Below the pieces are notes generated by a model that was given only the letters and a program-made list of their open reading frames with translations, searched no databases and had not been told where the DNA came from. A stretch of 64,000 nucleotides of DNA from Flavobacteriaceae bacterium (GTDB taxonomy: Bacteria; Bacteroidota; Bacteroidia; Flavobacteriales; Flavobacteriaceae), in NCBI GenBank assembly GCA_002707025.1, contig PALG01000020.1:124001-188000 (forward strand). Reading direction: 5' to 3'. The position numbers were made by a program, and so were the translations under genes. Below, one piece after another: positions 54,689 to 62,550 of the stretch. The stretch's first letter is position 1, and every line of letters starts with the position of its first letter.

Positions 54689-56172
54689 GAAACCGAGGGT
54701 TTCGGAGCAATTTTAGAAACAATAAACCCTACGATCATGGCCACTGCAAAGGAAGGGGCCAGAACATCCAGTTTCTCCAAATAAGGGCCAATTCCTTCCA
54801 TATTCTGAAAAACAAACTTAAATAACGGCACGCAAAGGAAACCGGTAATCATTGAAGCGATGGCACCTTTTTCGGTATATCCTTTCCAAAAAAGCGATAG
54901 GATGATAACGGGGCAAAAAGCCGCAGCAATCCCAGACCAGCCAAAAATAATTACCCAGAACACTTGTCTTTCAGGAGCTAATAAAGCAATGGCCATGGCC
55001 AGTCCTAAACCTATAAAAGCCATAATTAGAGTTACCCACCGGGAAAGTTTGGTTAATTGTTCGTCTTTAAGGTTGGGGTGAAATATTTTTTGATAGAAAT
55101 CGCGCGTAATGGCACTGGAGGCAATCACTAAAAGGGAGTCGATAGTAGACATGATGGCTGAAAGCACAATAGCAATGTAAATAGCTACCAAAAAGAAGGG
55201 TAAAAAGTTTTCTGTCATAATACTTAATACGTCTGCTCCGCCCACGCCTAAAATTGTTTCAGGATCCTGACCCGATTCAGTGAATAGAACTCTCGCCAAA
55301 ACACCAATGGTGACTGCAGCCGCATCGGTTAATAAGGTAAAAACAATGGCTACCCAACGGCCTTTATTGATTTCCCGTTCATTTTTTACCGACATAAACC
55401 GAACATACACTTGGGGTGAACCTAAAAAGCCCAAACCAATCATGGAAAAGCCTAGTAGGGTAAATACATTCATCCAGGGGTCTTCATTTCCTCCCCAAAT
55501 ATTGGTAAGCGCAGGATCGATTTTGTTTAACCCTGAAATGATTTCAGTTCCCGAATCCATAGAGTACCAAACCACAATGGGGAGAATCACCAAACCAAAA
55601 AACATAAGAACGCCCTGAAACAAATCGGACCATACCACAGCGACAAAGCCACCAATAAAAATGTAGATCAGCACTATGAAGAAGCCCAAAAGAGCCCCAT
55701 AAAAGTAGTTGAGGTCCAGCATTGATTCAAATGCGATTCCGGTGGCATCAATCTGGGTGCTTACATAAATAATGACAAACACCGAAAGCACGGTAGCCGA
55801 TAAGCCCCTTAAAATGTGTGATTTGGTCTTAAAATGGCTTTCCAGGTAATCGGGTATGGTAATAGCGTCGTATTTGTCTGAAAGTCGCTTAAATTTCTTC
55901 GCCATGAAGAACCATGATATGGCAACTCCCAACACCTCTCCCAGAACGACCCAATAGGCAGAAAGCCCCGCCATAGCACCCATTCCCGTAAGCCCGATAA
56001 GCAACCAACCCGATTCTCCAGTCGCTCTGGCCGAAAAGGCTGCTGCCCAAAACCCGATGTTCTTTCCCCCCACGTAAAAGTCGCTCATGGCTTTAATCCT
56101 TCGGGAAGCGACAATTCCAATTAAGAACAATACGGCGACATAAAGGGCAAGAACGACAAATTTGGTTATCAT
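54685..56172 (-). CDS. Sodium/solute symporter, PutP-like
   Basis: Secondary transporter of the SSS family, 495 residues, about 13 hydrophobic segments. Motifs close to the proline carrier PutP: RATGESGWLLIGLTG, AITIPDYLESHF, FIGGFVAVVWSD and FLGSPQVYVRFM. The substrate is probably an amino acid or small organic solute driven by sodium. A proline dehydrogenase gene occurs at 62551, but not in the same operon. The neighbour 11 bp upstream (same strand) is the PLP decarboxylase, so a role in importing its substrate or a related compound is possible. Confidence 0.9.
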   Translation of the reverse strand: MITKFVVLALYVAVLFLIGIVASRRIKAMSDFYVGGKNIGFWAAAFSARATGESGWLLIGLTGMGAMAGLSAYWVVLGEVLGVAISWFFMAKKFKRLSDKYDAITIPDYLESHFKTKSHILRGLSATVLSVFVIIYVSTQIDATGIAFESMLDLNYFYGALLGFFIVLIYIFIGGFVAVVWSDLFQGVLMFFGLVILPIVVWYSMDSGTEIISGLNKIDPALTNIWGGNEDPWMNVFTLLGFSMIGLGFLGSPQVYVRFMSVKNEREINKGRWVAIVFTLLTDAAAVTIGVLARVLFTESGQDPETILGVGGADVLSIMTENFLPFFLVAIYIAIVLSAIMSTIDSLLVIASSAITRDFYQKIFHPNLKDEQLTKLSRWVTLIMAFIGLGLAMAIALLAPERQVFWVIIFGWSGIAAAFCPVIILSLFWKGYTEKGAIASMITGFLCVPLFKFVFQNMEGIGPYLEKLDVLAPSFAVAMIVGFIVSKIAPKPSVS

Positions 56173-56182
56173 GATGGGTTTT

Positions 56183-57565
56183 TTAGCTGGTTTTTAAGGT
56201 AGGAGCCAAGGCATGTTTTTCTACAAAGGCTTCCAGTATTTCAAAGAAGTTATGAATGTCTTGAGGATCATTTTGCGCATTAATGGTTACCAATCGAATA
56301 AATTCCGTGTCTTGAAACGTTCCAAAGCCTACCATCAATTCGGAATCCTCATAGAGCCCGGTACAAATATCCCTTGCCGGAATTCCCTTGTAATTAAAAC
56401 ATACAGAAATGGAGTTTTCAAAACTGTACAAAGTATAGTCTGGATGGTTTTCAACATACTTTCGTGCTACATTGGCAAGTTCAAACTGTTTATCCACAAT
56501 AGCTTCCAAACCTTTGGTGCCCACGCTCTTCCAAAGCGTCCAAAATTTTAAGGCATCGTTACGTCTCCCACATTGTAACGAAGTTTTTCCGGGGTTAAAT
56601 TCGTCTTCATCCGTTTGATACAGATAGTCGGCTTCATTGGAAAAAGACTGGTATAAATGCTTCTTGTCTTTCACTAGCAATAAAGAACAGCTTAAAGGGG
56701 TGCCAATCATTTTATGGGCATTAAAGCTGAAAGAATCTACGCCCGCTACCCCCTTTATTAAATGTTTGTAACGATTACTGAAAAGAACCGATCCGCAATA
56801 GGCCCCATCCACATGCAACCAGATTTTGTGTTTTTTGCATATTTCAGAAATAGCCGGAATGTCATCAAACGCTCCAAGCACCGTAGTTCCAGCCGTTGCG
56901 TTCACTAAGGTAGGGGTGAAGCCTTGTTGTATATCTTCCTGGATTGCTTTCCCTAATTCGGAAGGGATCATTTTGCCAAAATCATCTACCGGAATGTAGC
57001 GTACTTGTTGTCTTCCAATTCCAGAGAAGGAAGCATTTTTAGGGATACTGTAGTGCGATTCGGTAGAAGTATATACGGTCATTTTTTGCGAGAATCCTCC
57101 TTTTCTAATGTTGGCATCCTTGGCATCCCTTGCCATAAGCATTCCCATAAAATTGGTCATGGAACCTCCTGGAGCAATCGTTCCGCCGCCATGTTCGCCC
57201 CACCCAATCATTTTGCAAACCGTATCGAGAATTACTTTCTCTACGCCAATCTGAGCACCAGCGGCCTTGTAGGTATACATACTGTTGTTAAGCATCACGG
57301 CCAATAAATCGCCTAACACCGCTTTTTCGTTTCTACCTCCAAATAACTGGTTAAAGAATGCACGGGTAGCGGTTTTTGGACTCGCTAGGACTATTTGAGT
57401 AAGCGATGCAGCAAAATCTTCTTCTACCATAGCTGTTTCTTGTAAGGAAAGGTCCAATTTTTCGAATACCTCTTCAGAAGGGATAAAATGGGATACAGGA
57501 TGGGATTGCTCATCCTGAAGCAACCGTTTAGAAATCTCTTGAAATAGATTGAGGGTTTTTTCCAT
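56183..57565 (-). CDS. Group II PLP decarboxylase, GAD/CSAD-like
   Basis: A 460-residue decarboxylase acting on an acidic or aromatic amino acid. Seen: GGTIAPGGSMTNFMGMLMAR, the PLP-stacking HVDGAYCGSVLF, and Lys285 in FNAHKMIGTPLSCSLLLV as the PLP lysine. The HKM...CSLL stretch resembles glutamate and cysteine-sulfinate decarboxylases more than aromatic ones. The divergent neighbour is cysteine dioxygenase, which makes cysteine sulfinate. Cysteine-sulfinate decarboxylase, leading to hypotaurine and taurine, is therefore the best contextual guess. Glutamate or aspartate decarboxylase remains possible. Confidence 0.9.
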   Translation of the reverse strand: MEKTLNLFQEISKRLLQDEQSHPVSHFIPSEEVFEKLDLSLQETAMVEEDFAASLTQIVLASPKTATRAFFNQLFGGRNEKAVLGDLLAVMLNNSMYTYKAAGAQIGVEKVILDTVCKMIGWGEHGGGTIAPGGSMTNFMGMLMARDAKDANIRKGGFSQKMTVYTSTESHYSIPKNASFSGIGRQQVRYIPVDDFGKMIPSELGKAIQEDIQQGFTPTLVNATAGTTVLGAFDDIPAISEICKKHKIWLHVDGAYCGSVLFSNRYKHLIKGVAGVDSFSFNAHKMIGTPLSCSLLLVKDKKHLYQSFSNEADYLYQTDEDEFNPGKTSLQCGRRNDALKFWTLWKSVGTKGLEAIVDKQFELANVARKYVENHPDYTLYSFENSISVCFNYKGIPARDICTGLYEDSELMVGFGTFQDTEFIRLVTINAQNDPQDIHNFFEILEAFVEKHALAPTLKTS

Positions 57566-57592
57566 ATTTTTGGGCTAAATTGCTTTAATAAA

Positions 57593-57627
57593 TAGCATTT
57601 TTATTCAAAAATTAAAATAAAATGCTA
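57593..57627. promoter_or_regulatory. Inverted repeat in the decarboxylase/cysteine dioxygenase intergenic region
   Basis: TAGCATTTT (57593-57601) pairs with AAAATGCTA (57619-57627), and the arms extend to about 12 bp with one bulge. It lies 28 bp before the decarboxylase ATG and 67 bp before the dioxygenase ATG. Candidate shared operator or leader stem. Confidence 0.5.
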
Positions 57628-57694
57628 AAAATTTTCATTTTTTGTAAAACTAGTTTATATTCTCCGGAACGCAAAAGATTCTTATTGTTAACCT

Positions 57695-58222
57695 ATGGAA
57701 GTTGCTGAAAGTATTACCTCATTAAACGTGCTCATTGAGCGATTGGAAGAAAGCGATCCTGCTGATTTCCCTTCGATTTTAAAGCAAATGGATATTGATC
57801 CCTCCGATTTTGACAAATTCAAAACATGGAAAGAAGACGACTATACCAGAAATTGTATTGTTCGCTCTAAAAATTTTGAATTGATTCTTTTATGTTGGAA
57901 TCAAGGTAACAAAACCCCTATTCATAGTCATGATGGACAGAAATGCTGGGTATACCAAGTAGAAGGGATTGTAGACGAAGTACGCTACCAAAAGGATGAA
58001 AATGAAAATCTTGCAGTGGTACATAAGCAAAGTCTCTCACCGGGTAGTCTCACATATATGGACGACCGGATGGGCTATCACACACTGGAAAACCATAGTA
58101 ATGGTAGGGCTTCTACTTTACACCTATACATGCTGCCTATAGAGCACTGTGAGTATTTTTGTGAAGAAGAAGGTGATTTTAAGGAAAAAAAACTCACCTA
58201 CGATACCCAGAGCGGCCACTGA
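57695..58222 (+). CDS. Cysteine dioxygenase
   Basis: Iron enzyme that oxidises cysteine to cysteine sulfinate. It has 175 residues with a cupin fold. The three-histidine metal site is His77 and His79 (IHSHDGQKCW) and His129 (GYHTLEN). Cys84 and Tyr145 (TLHLYM) occupy the positions of the Cys-Tyr crosslink seen in mammalian cysteine dioxygenase, with nearly the same spacings. It is divergent from a GAD/CSAD-like decarboxylase, so it may feed hypotaurine synthesis, or simply remove cysteine. Confidence 0.93.
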   Translation: MEVAESITSLNVLIERLEESDPADFPSILKQMDIDPSDFDKFKTWKEDDYTRNCIVRSKNFELILLCWNQGNKTPIHSHDGQKCWVYQVEGIVDEVRYQKDENENLAVVHKQSLSPGSLTYMDDRMGYHTLENHSNGRASTLHLYMLPIEHCEYFCEEEGDFKEKKLTYDTQSGH

Positions 58223-58226
58223 TAAT

Positions 58227-58607
58227 TTATTGAACTTTTGTGGCAGTTCCCCGCTGCTTTTGCTGCGCTCCAACAATATTATATTCAAATGTGTACTCAT
58301 TTCCTTGGGTGCTTAGGATTTTCATGTGTACCGCTTTCTTTTCGGCCCTGTTCTTCGGATTTATTTTCTGAACAATATATTCACAGTCGTTGATCCATCG
58401 AATGGATGAAGTATCGGCATTGCCTCTAAAATAATCAATCTCCATACTGTCGTTCCGTACAAAGGTGGTCGTCTCTATTTGAGTGCCTATCACAGCTTCA
58501 AAGCGAAACGTGCCTGTTTTGAATTGGGCACAATTCCTTTCCGTTTCATAACATGAAACCAATAAAACTGCCGTTAGCACCATCCAAATTATGTTTGACA
58601 TTTTCAT
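58227..58607 (-). CDS. Small lipoprotein, DNA-topoisomerase-IV-mislabelled family
   Basis: A 126-residue predicted lipoprotein (lipobox LLVSC, Cys near residue 19). The mature region (FKTGTFRFEAVIGTQIETT, RNDSMEIDYFRG, SSIRWINDCEYIVQKINP) matches a small flavobacterial family that has been labelled 'DNA topoisomerase IV' in databases. Nothing in the sequence supports that label: it is exported, and it has no topoisomerase motif. Beta-rich, function unknown. An alternative start at 58601 exists. Confidence 0.78.
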   Translation of the reverse strand: MKMSNIIWMVLTAVLLVSCYETERNCAQFKTGTFRFEAVIGTQIETTTFVRNDSMEIDYFRGNADTSSIRWINDCEYIVQKINPKNRAEKKAVHMKILSTQGNEYTFEYNIVGAQQKQRGTATKVQ

Positions 58608-58643
58608 GTTTCAAATTTCTGAAAATTTTGAATAGGGAAGAAA

Positions 58644-59066
58644 CTATTCGTAGGATTTAAAACTACCGTCCTTAAAAAAAATAACAATTCGTTCGATAGC
58701 GGATGGGTTTGTGTTTTGAACGATTTCCTTGGTGATTTTTTCTTTGGAAATCTTTTCATCCGGAAAAAGATTTGCTTGAGAATTTGAGCTTGCTTCTGAA
58801 ACTATTTTTTTAGGAGTTGTTTTTTCTGTTTCATTTCCTTCACTAGGGAAGGACCCCTTTCCATTCATAAGCCAATACAATTCTACTTCTGGAAACTCCT
58901 CCAAAACCTTCATCACAAATTCCAAACTAGGTTTGTTTCTTCCAGAAAGAAGGTGCGAAATAGTAGACCGGTTAAAGTCTATTTGCTCAGAAAAAGCCGT
59001 AGCGGATAAGCTGTAATAATCAAGTATTTTTTGAAGTCTTTTAGCAAAATCAGTACTGTTTACCAT
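58644..59066 (-). CDS. XRE-family transcriptional regulator
   Basis: A 140-residue DNA-binding protein. The N-terminal HTH (about residues 5-60) includes FAKRLQKILDYYSLSATAFSEQI, then the recognition region FNRSTISHLLSGRNKPSLEFVMKVL. A Ser/Thr/Glu-rich linker (about 75-115) leads to a C-terminal segment ERIVIFFKDGSFKSYE common in Flavobacteria. It is divergent from the M14 peptidase gene across a region with six copies of a GTTTAC-N4-GTAAAC-like site. One site covers its own start codon and another its -7 box, so it probably regulates itself and the peptidase. Confidence 0.88.
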   Translation of the reverse strand: MVNSTDFAKRLQKILDYYSLSATAFSEQIDFNRSTISHLLSGRNKPSLEFVMKVLEEFPEVELYWLMNGKGSFPSEGNETEKTTPKKIVSEASSNSQANLFPDEKISKEKITKEIVQNTNPSAIERIVIFFKDGSFKSYE

Positions 59067-59073
59067 TGTAAAG
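59058..59073. promoter_or_regulatory. Candidate XRE operator 1 (over the XRE start codon)
   Basis: GTTTAC-CATT-GTAAAG, an 11/12 match to the 16-mer consensus GTTTAC-N4-GTAAAC. The CAT in the spacer is the complement of the XRE ATG. Confidence 0.6.
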
Positions 59074-59092
59074 TGTGTTTTGAAACATCAGG

Positions 59093-59108
59093 GTTTACAA
59101 ATGTAAAT
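59093..59108. promoter_or_regulatory. Candidate XRE operator 2 (over the XRE -7 box)
   Basis: GTTTAC-AAAT-GTAAAT, 11/12. It contains the minus-strand -7 box TACATTTG (59105-59098). Confidence 0.65.
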
Positions 59109-59128
59109 AATTACCTTGTTCACCACAA
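59098..59128 (-). promoter_or_regulatory. Predicted promoter of the XRE gene
   Basis: TTG (59128-59126), 20-nt spacer and TACATTTG (59105-59098), a full flavobacterial match. Confidence 0.65.
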
Positions 59129-59133
59129 TAAAC
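59118..59133. promoter_or_regulatory. Candidate XRE operator 3 (weaker)
   Basis: GTTCAC-CACA-ATAAAC, 10/12 match. It overlaps the -33 TTG of the XRE promoter. Confidence 0.4.
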
Positions 59134-59271
59134 AAGCATAAAACAAGAATTTATGCATAAACAATCTGTTTAATTAATATTGTATAACTTATTGGAATTA
59201 AACAGTTTAAATATATTTAATAGTATTTGTTAATTCGACACCTATTTTTAAGTAAGTTTCCGGAAAGGGTT

Positions 59272-59287
59272 GTTTACAGCAAGCACC
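59272..59287. promoter_or_regulatory. Candidate XRE operator 4 (half site)
   Basis: GTTTAC-AGCA-AGCACC: intact left half, poor right half. It starts exactly 35 bp before operator 5. Confidence 0.35.
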
Positions 59288-59306
59288 ATAACCCTCGCAA
59301 TTTATT

Positions 59307-59322
59307 GTTTACAGAAGTAAAC
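59307..59322. promoter_or_regulatory. Candidate XRE operator 5 (perfect)
   Basis: GTTTAC-AGAA-GTAAAC, a perfect inverted repeat, upstream of the M14 peptidase -7 box. Confidence 0.7.
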
Positions 59323-59330
59323 TATTGATT

Positions 59331-59346
59331 GTTTACCTTTGTCAAC
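59331..59346. promoter_or_regulatory. Candidate XRE operator 6 (over the M14 -7 box)
   Basis: GTTTAC-CTTT-GTCAAC, 11/12. It contains the plus-strand -7 box TACCTTTG (59334-59341) of the peptidase gene, 18 bp before its ATG. Confidence 0.65.
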
Positions 59347-59359
59347 ATACTTTTTGAAC

Positions 59360-60490
59360 ATGGATATTGATACGATTTATAATTCTATTTTTGAAGCTCG
59401 ATTGGCGGGTCGTTACATTGCTTTAAGGCACTTAACCCCCTTGTTAAAAGACTATCAAAAATTAGGTATGGTAAGTACCTTAGGAACTTCGGAAAATGGA
59501 AATCCTATTTATGCCATTCGGGTCGGTCACGGTCCTAAAAAAGTTTTGGCATGGTCGCAAATGCACGGCAATGAATCGACCACTACAAAAGCGCTTTTCG
59601 ATTTCCTTAATTTTTTAATCCATCCCAATGGCCAGCCCCAAGTGCAGGAAATTCTATCCAAACACTCTTTTTTGTTCATTCCTTTGCTTAATCCCGATGG
59701 TGCTGAAGCTTATACTCGCGAAAACGCTAGGGGAATCGACTTAAACAGGGATGCTGTAAACCAATCTCAAAAGGAAAGTAAGGTGTTAAGGAGGGCTTTT
59801 GAAGATTTTAAGCCCCATGTATGCCTTAATTTACACGGTCAGCGTACTTTTTATAGCTTGCCCGGTAAAAAGCCTGCCTCTCTTTCCTTTTTAGCACCTG
59901 CGGCAGATGCAGATAGAACCCTAACGCCTTCCCGAAAGGAAGCAATGCTGGGCATAGCAAAGATGAATGCCTTTCTGCAGGGACATCTCCCAGGGCAAAT
60001 AGGGCGTTATGATGATTCATTTAATGATAACTGTGTAGGGGATAGCTTTCAGAAGGCAGGAGTTCCTACTATTTTATTTGAAGCAGGGCATTGTCCCGGC
60101 GATTATCAGAGAGAGCAGACCCGTAAATTTTTATTTTATGCTTTCTTATCACTCTTCGGCATGGAAACAGTAGGTGTGAACGTACAAGTGGAGGACTATT
60201 TTAAAATTCCGGAGAATGAGAAAAATTTTAGGGATGTAATTCTCAGAAAAGTAGTTATAGGAGGGGAGCTTATGGATATTGCTATTCAGTATAAGGAAGT
60301 ATTGCAGGATGGGGTCGTTGTTTGGGAGCCCTATATAGATGAATTTGGGGATTTACAGGCCCTTTTTGGGCATAGGGAGCTTGAGTTTGGCGGGAATCAG
60401 ATTTTGATAAATTCTAACGAAAACGTTTTCGTTAATGAGAAAATTGCAACGATAGTAGATAAATCATCGGAAAAAATCATAAAAATCTAA
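59360..60490 (+). CDS. M14-family zinc carboxypeptidase-like protein, cytosolic
   Basis: A 376-residue metallopeptidase. Metal ligands are His69 and Glu72 (MHGNES) and His159 (NLHGQRTFY); the catalytic glutamate is in TILFEAGHCPGD. The LNPDGAEAYTRENARGIDLNRD segment is the substrate-binding stretch of M14 enzymes. Unlike most M14 proteins, it has no signal peptide and so acts in the cytosol, perhaps on peptidoglycan peptides or small amides. The ATG at 59360 is chosen over a TTG at 59339, which lies inside the operator and -7 box. Control by the divergent XRE regulator is likely. Confidence 0.9.
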   Translation: MDIDTIYNSIFEARLAGRYIALRHLTPLLKDYQKLGMVSTLGTSENGNPIYAIRVGHGPKKVLAWSQMHGNESTTTKALFDFLNFLIHPNGQPQVQEILSKHSFLFIPLLNPDGAEAYTRENARGIDLNRDAVNQSQKESKVLRRAFEDFKPHVCLNLHGQRTFYSLPGKKPASLSFLAPAADADRTLTPSRKEAMLGIAKMNAFLQGHLPGQIGRYDDSFNDNCVGDSFQKAGVPTILFEAGHCPGDYQREQTRKFLFYAFLSLFGMETVGVNVQVEDYFKIPENEKNFRDVILRKVVIGGELMDIAIQYKEVLQDGVVVWEPYIDEFGDLQALFGHRELEFGGNQILINSNENVFVNEKIATIVDKSSEKIIKI

Positions 60491-60521
60491 AAAAAGCTTA
60501 TTATTTTGAAATGAAACTGAT

Positions 60522-60529
60522 TACTTTTG
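60522..60529 (+). promoter_or_regulatory. Predicted -7 box of the Lrp/AsnC regulator
   Basis: TACTTTTG, 19 bp before the ATG; no well-spaced TTG upstream. Confidence 0.45.
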
Positions 60530-60548
60530 TAGGGCAAACCAATCAATC

Positions 60549-61028
60549 ATGGCAAAATTCAAACTTGACGAAACCGATCACCAGATTCTCGATATGCTTA
60601 TCGAAAACACCCGAACTCCCTTTACCGATATCGCTAAAAGTTTAGGGATTTCGGCAGGAACTGTACACGTACGGGTAAAAAAAATGGAAGAAGCTGGGAT
60701 TATTATTGGTTCTTCCTTAACATTGGATTACAAAAAACTAGGCTATTCTTTTATTGCTTATGTAGGGATTTTTCTGCAAAAAACCTCCCAGACTCAATTT
60801 GTATTAGAACGAATTAATGAAATCCCTTTTATTACGGTAGCTCATGTCACTACTGGAAAATTTAATATTTTTTGTAAAGTACGGGCCAAGGATACTAGTC
60901 ATGCCAAGGAAATTATCTACCGTATTGATGATATAGAAGGGGTAACACGTACGGAAACCATGATATCCTTGGAAGAAAGCATCAACGACAAAAAACGTTT
61001 GATGCATTCTGTTTTCAAGGAAATCTAA
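60549..61028 (+). CDS. Lrp/AsnC-family transcriptional regulator
   Basis: A 159-residue regulator: N-terminal winged HTH (about 5-50, LDETDHQILDMLIENTRTPF then GISAGTVHVRVKKME) and a C-terminal RAM/ligand-binding domain (about 70-150, VAHVTTGKFNIFCKVRAKD). Such proteins sense amino acids and bind DNA as octamers or dimers. It follows the M14 gene by 58 bp. A proline dehydrogenase gene lies 1.5 kb downstream and could be a target. Confidence 0.94.
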   Translation: MAKFKLDETDHQILDMLIENTRTPFTDIAKSLGISAGTVHVRVKKMEEAGIIIGSSLTLDYKKLGYSFIAYVGIFLQKTSQTQFVLERINEIPFITVAHVTTGKFNIFCKVRAKDTSHAKEIIYRIDDIEGVTRTETMISLEESINDKKRLMHSVFKEI

Positions 61029-61034
61029 TAGCCG

Positions 61035-61370
61035 TTATTCTTCTTCCTCTGAGGAGGCACTCGCTGGCGATTCCTCCTCATCGGTATCTTCCAATGCGTC
61101 TTTATCGGGCAGTTCGCTAATAGGATCTGAAAATTCATCTTCAGAATAATCATCCTCGTCAAAATTGGCCATCGAAACCTCGAGTCGGGAGCTAACCTTC
61201 ACCAAGTAAATGGTGTCTTCGGTTTTCACCTCTACGGCTTCAATTAATTCATTTTTTGCGTTTCGGAAGGTGATGATGTGATCATCGTCATAACCATCAG
61301 GATATTTTTCGACCAACATCGAGAGGATTTCCGGCGTTAACTTTTTGTAGTCAACAATGATACGTTTCAT
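61035..61370 (-). CDS. Small acidic protein, unknown function
   Basis: A 111-residue cytosolic protein. The N-terminal half is folded (IIVDYKKLTPEILSMLVEKYP, ELIEAVEVKTEDTIYLVKVS). The last 40 residues are almost all Asp, Glu and Ser with a short Pro/Ala break, so they are probably disordered. No recognised catalytic motif. It lies between convergent Lrp and upstream aroB; the gap to aroB is 42 bp on the same strand, so co-transcription is possible. Confidence 0.75.
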   Translation of the reverse strand: MKRIIVDYKKLTPEILSMLVEKYPDGYDDDHIITFRNAKNELIEAVEVKTEDTIYLVKVSSRLEVSMANFDEDDYSEDEFSDPISELPDKDALEDTDEEESPASASSEEEE

Positions 61371-61412
61371 AGCATTTTGGTAGTTTGGTTGTCTTCAAAT
61401 ATATAAAAGTTT

Positions 61413-62489
61413 TTAATCCGCAAAATAGGTTTCATAATATTTGAAAGCATTTATAATTTCTTCGTTTGGTAGAATGCAATCTATTTTAGGCATTCCGATA
61501 GCATTTAAAAGGACAAATCGTACTTTTCCGTGGCTATTCTTCTTATCGAAAATTAACAATTTAATAATTTCTTCTTGGTCCTTTTCACTAAGGTGGGGGG
61601 TAGGGTAGTGATTCGCAATTTCTTGGCAATAGTTGCGCATAACATCCTCTGGAAACCCTTGTGTTTGGAAGGACAGTATGGTTTCTAGGATCATCCCGAT
61701 AGCAATGGCCTCCCCATGTAGTAATGGTTTCTTTTCTTTGTGTTCTAAAAAGTAAGACTCTATACCATGGCCCAGTGTATGTCCGTAATTTAAAGTTTTT
61801 CTGCGTCCTTTTTCATGCGGATCTTCTGAAATAATGGTGTCTTTTATGAGTATGGATTCCCAAATAAGATTTTCGGTAATGTCCTTGTCTTCAATTTTGA
61901 AGGAAAGGGATTTCCTTAGGTAGCCTTCGTAGGATATAAAACCATGTTTTATCATTTCGGCTCTTCCAGAACGTATTTCTTCGGAAGGAAGGGTCTCTAA
62001 AAATTGTGTATCGATAATGACTGCTTTCGGATTTCTGATGATGCCTATTTGATTTTTTAAATGGTCCAAATCCACTCCGTTTTTTCCCCCTATGGAGGCA
62101 TCAACCATCGCCAAGAGCGAAGTAGGAATATTGACAAAAGGAATACCTCTTTGATACGTACTGGCAACAAATCCTCCAAGGTCTGTAACAACACCACCAC
62201 CAATATTTATGAGGATGCTTTGGCGGTCGGCTCCCTTGGCGGAAAGGTCCTGCCATAGATTTTGACAGGTATCAATGGTTTTATGAGCTTCCCCGCTAGG
62301 AATGGAAAGTGTTTCAAAAGCGGTAATATTACTTTTGTGTTGGAATACCCCTAGACAATGTTTTTCAGTGTTTTGATCAACTAACACAAATATTTTTGAA
62401 GGATTCAACACTTTAAGCAAATCCCGGAAAGCTTCCCAAGCTCCTTGATTGCAATAGACAGAACCACTTTCCTTCGCAATTTTTTTCAT
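61413..62489 (-). CDS. aroB: 3-dehydroquinate synthase
   Basis: Second enzyme of the shikimate pathway, converting DAHP to 3-dehydroquinate with NAD. It has 358 residues. The glycine-rich NAD loop NIGGGVVTDLGGFVASTY, the substrate segment NIPTSLLAMVDASIGGKNGVD and the metal-binding HTLGHGIE are present. Divergent from the proline dehydrogenase gene. Confidence 0.97.
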   Translation of the reverse strand: MKKIAKESGSVYCNQGAWEAFRDLLKVLNPSKIFVLVDQNTEKHCLGVFQHKSNITAFETLSIPSGEAHKTIDTCQNLWQDLSAKGADRQSILINIGGGVVTDLGGFVASTYQRGIPFVNIPTSLLAMVDASIGGKNGVDLDHLKNQIGIIRNPKAVIIDTQFLETLPSEEIRSGRAEMIKHGFISYEGYLRKSLSFKIEDKDITENLIWESILIKDTIISEDPHEKGRRKTLNYGHTLGHGIESYFLEHKEKKPLLHGEAIAIGMILETILSFQTQGFPEDVMRNYCQEIANHYPTPHLSEKDQEEIIKLLIFDKKNSHGKVRFVLLNAIGMPKIDCILPNEEIINAFKYYETYFAD

Positions 62490-62525
62490 TCAATTTTTGT
62501 TAGAGATTTTCACTTCAAATCTAAC

Positions 62526-62533
62526 TATATTTG
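62526..62533 (+). promoter_or_regulatory. Predicted -7 box of the proline dehydrogenase gene
   Basis: TATATTTG, 17 bp before the ATG at 62551. Confidence 0.5.
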
Positions 62534-62550
62534 TGATTATAATTTAGTGT

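Noticed and set aside
58227-58607. Possible third topoisomerase IV gene, as suggested by the database label of its family
   Set aside because: The protein is a 126-residue lipoprotein with no topoisomerase motif; the label probably spread through annotation transfer.
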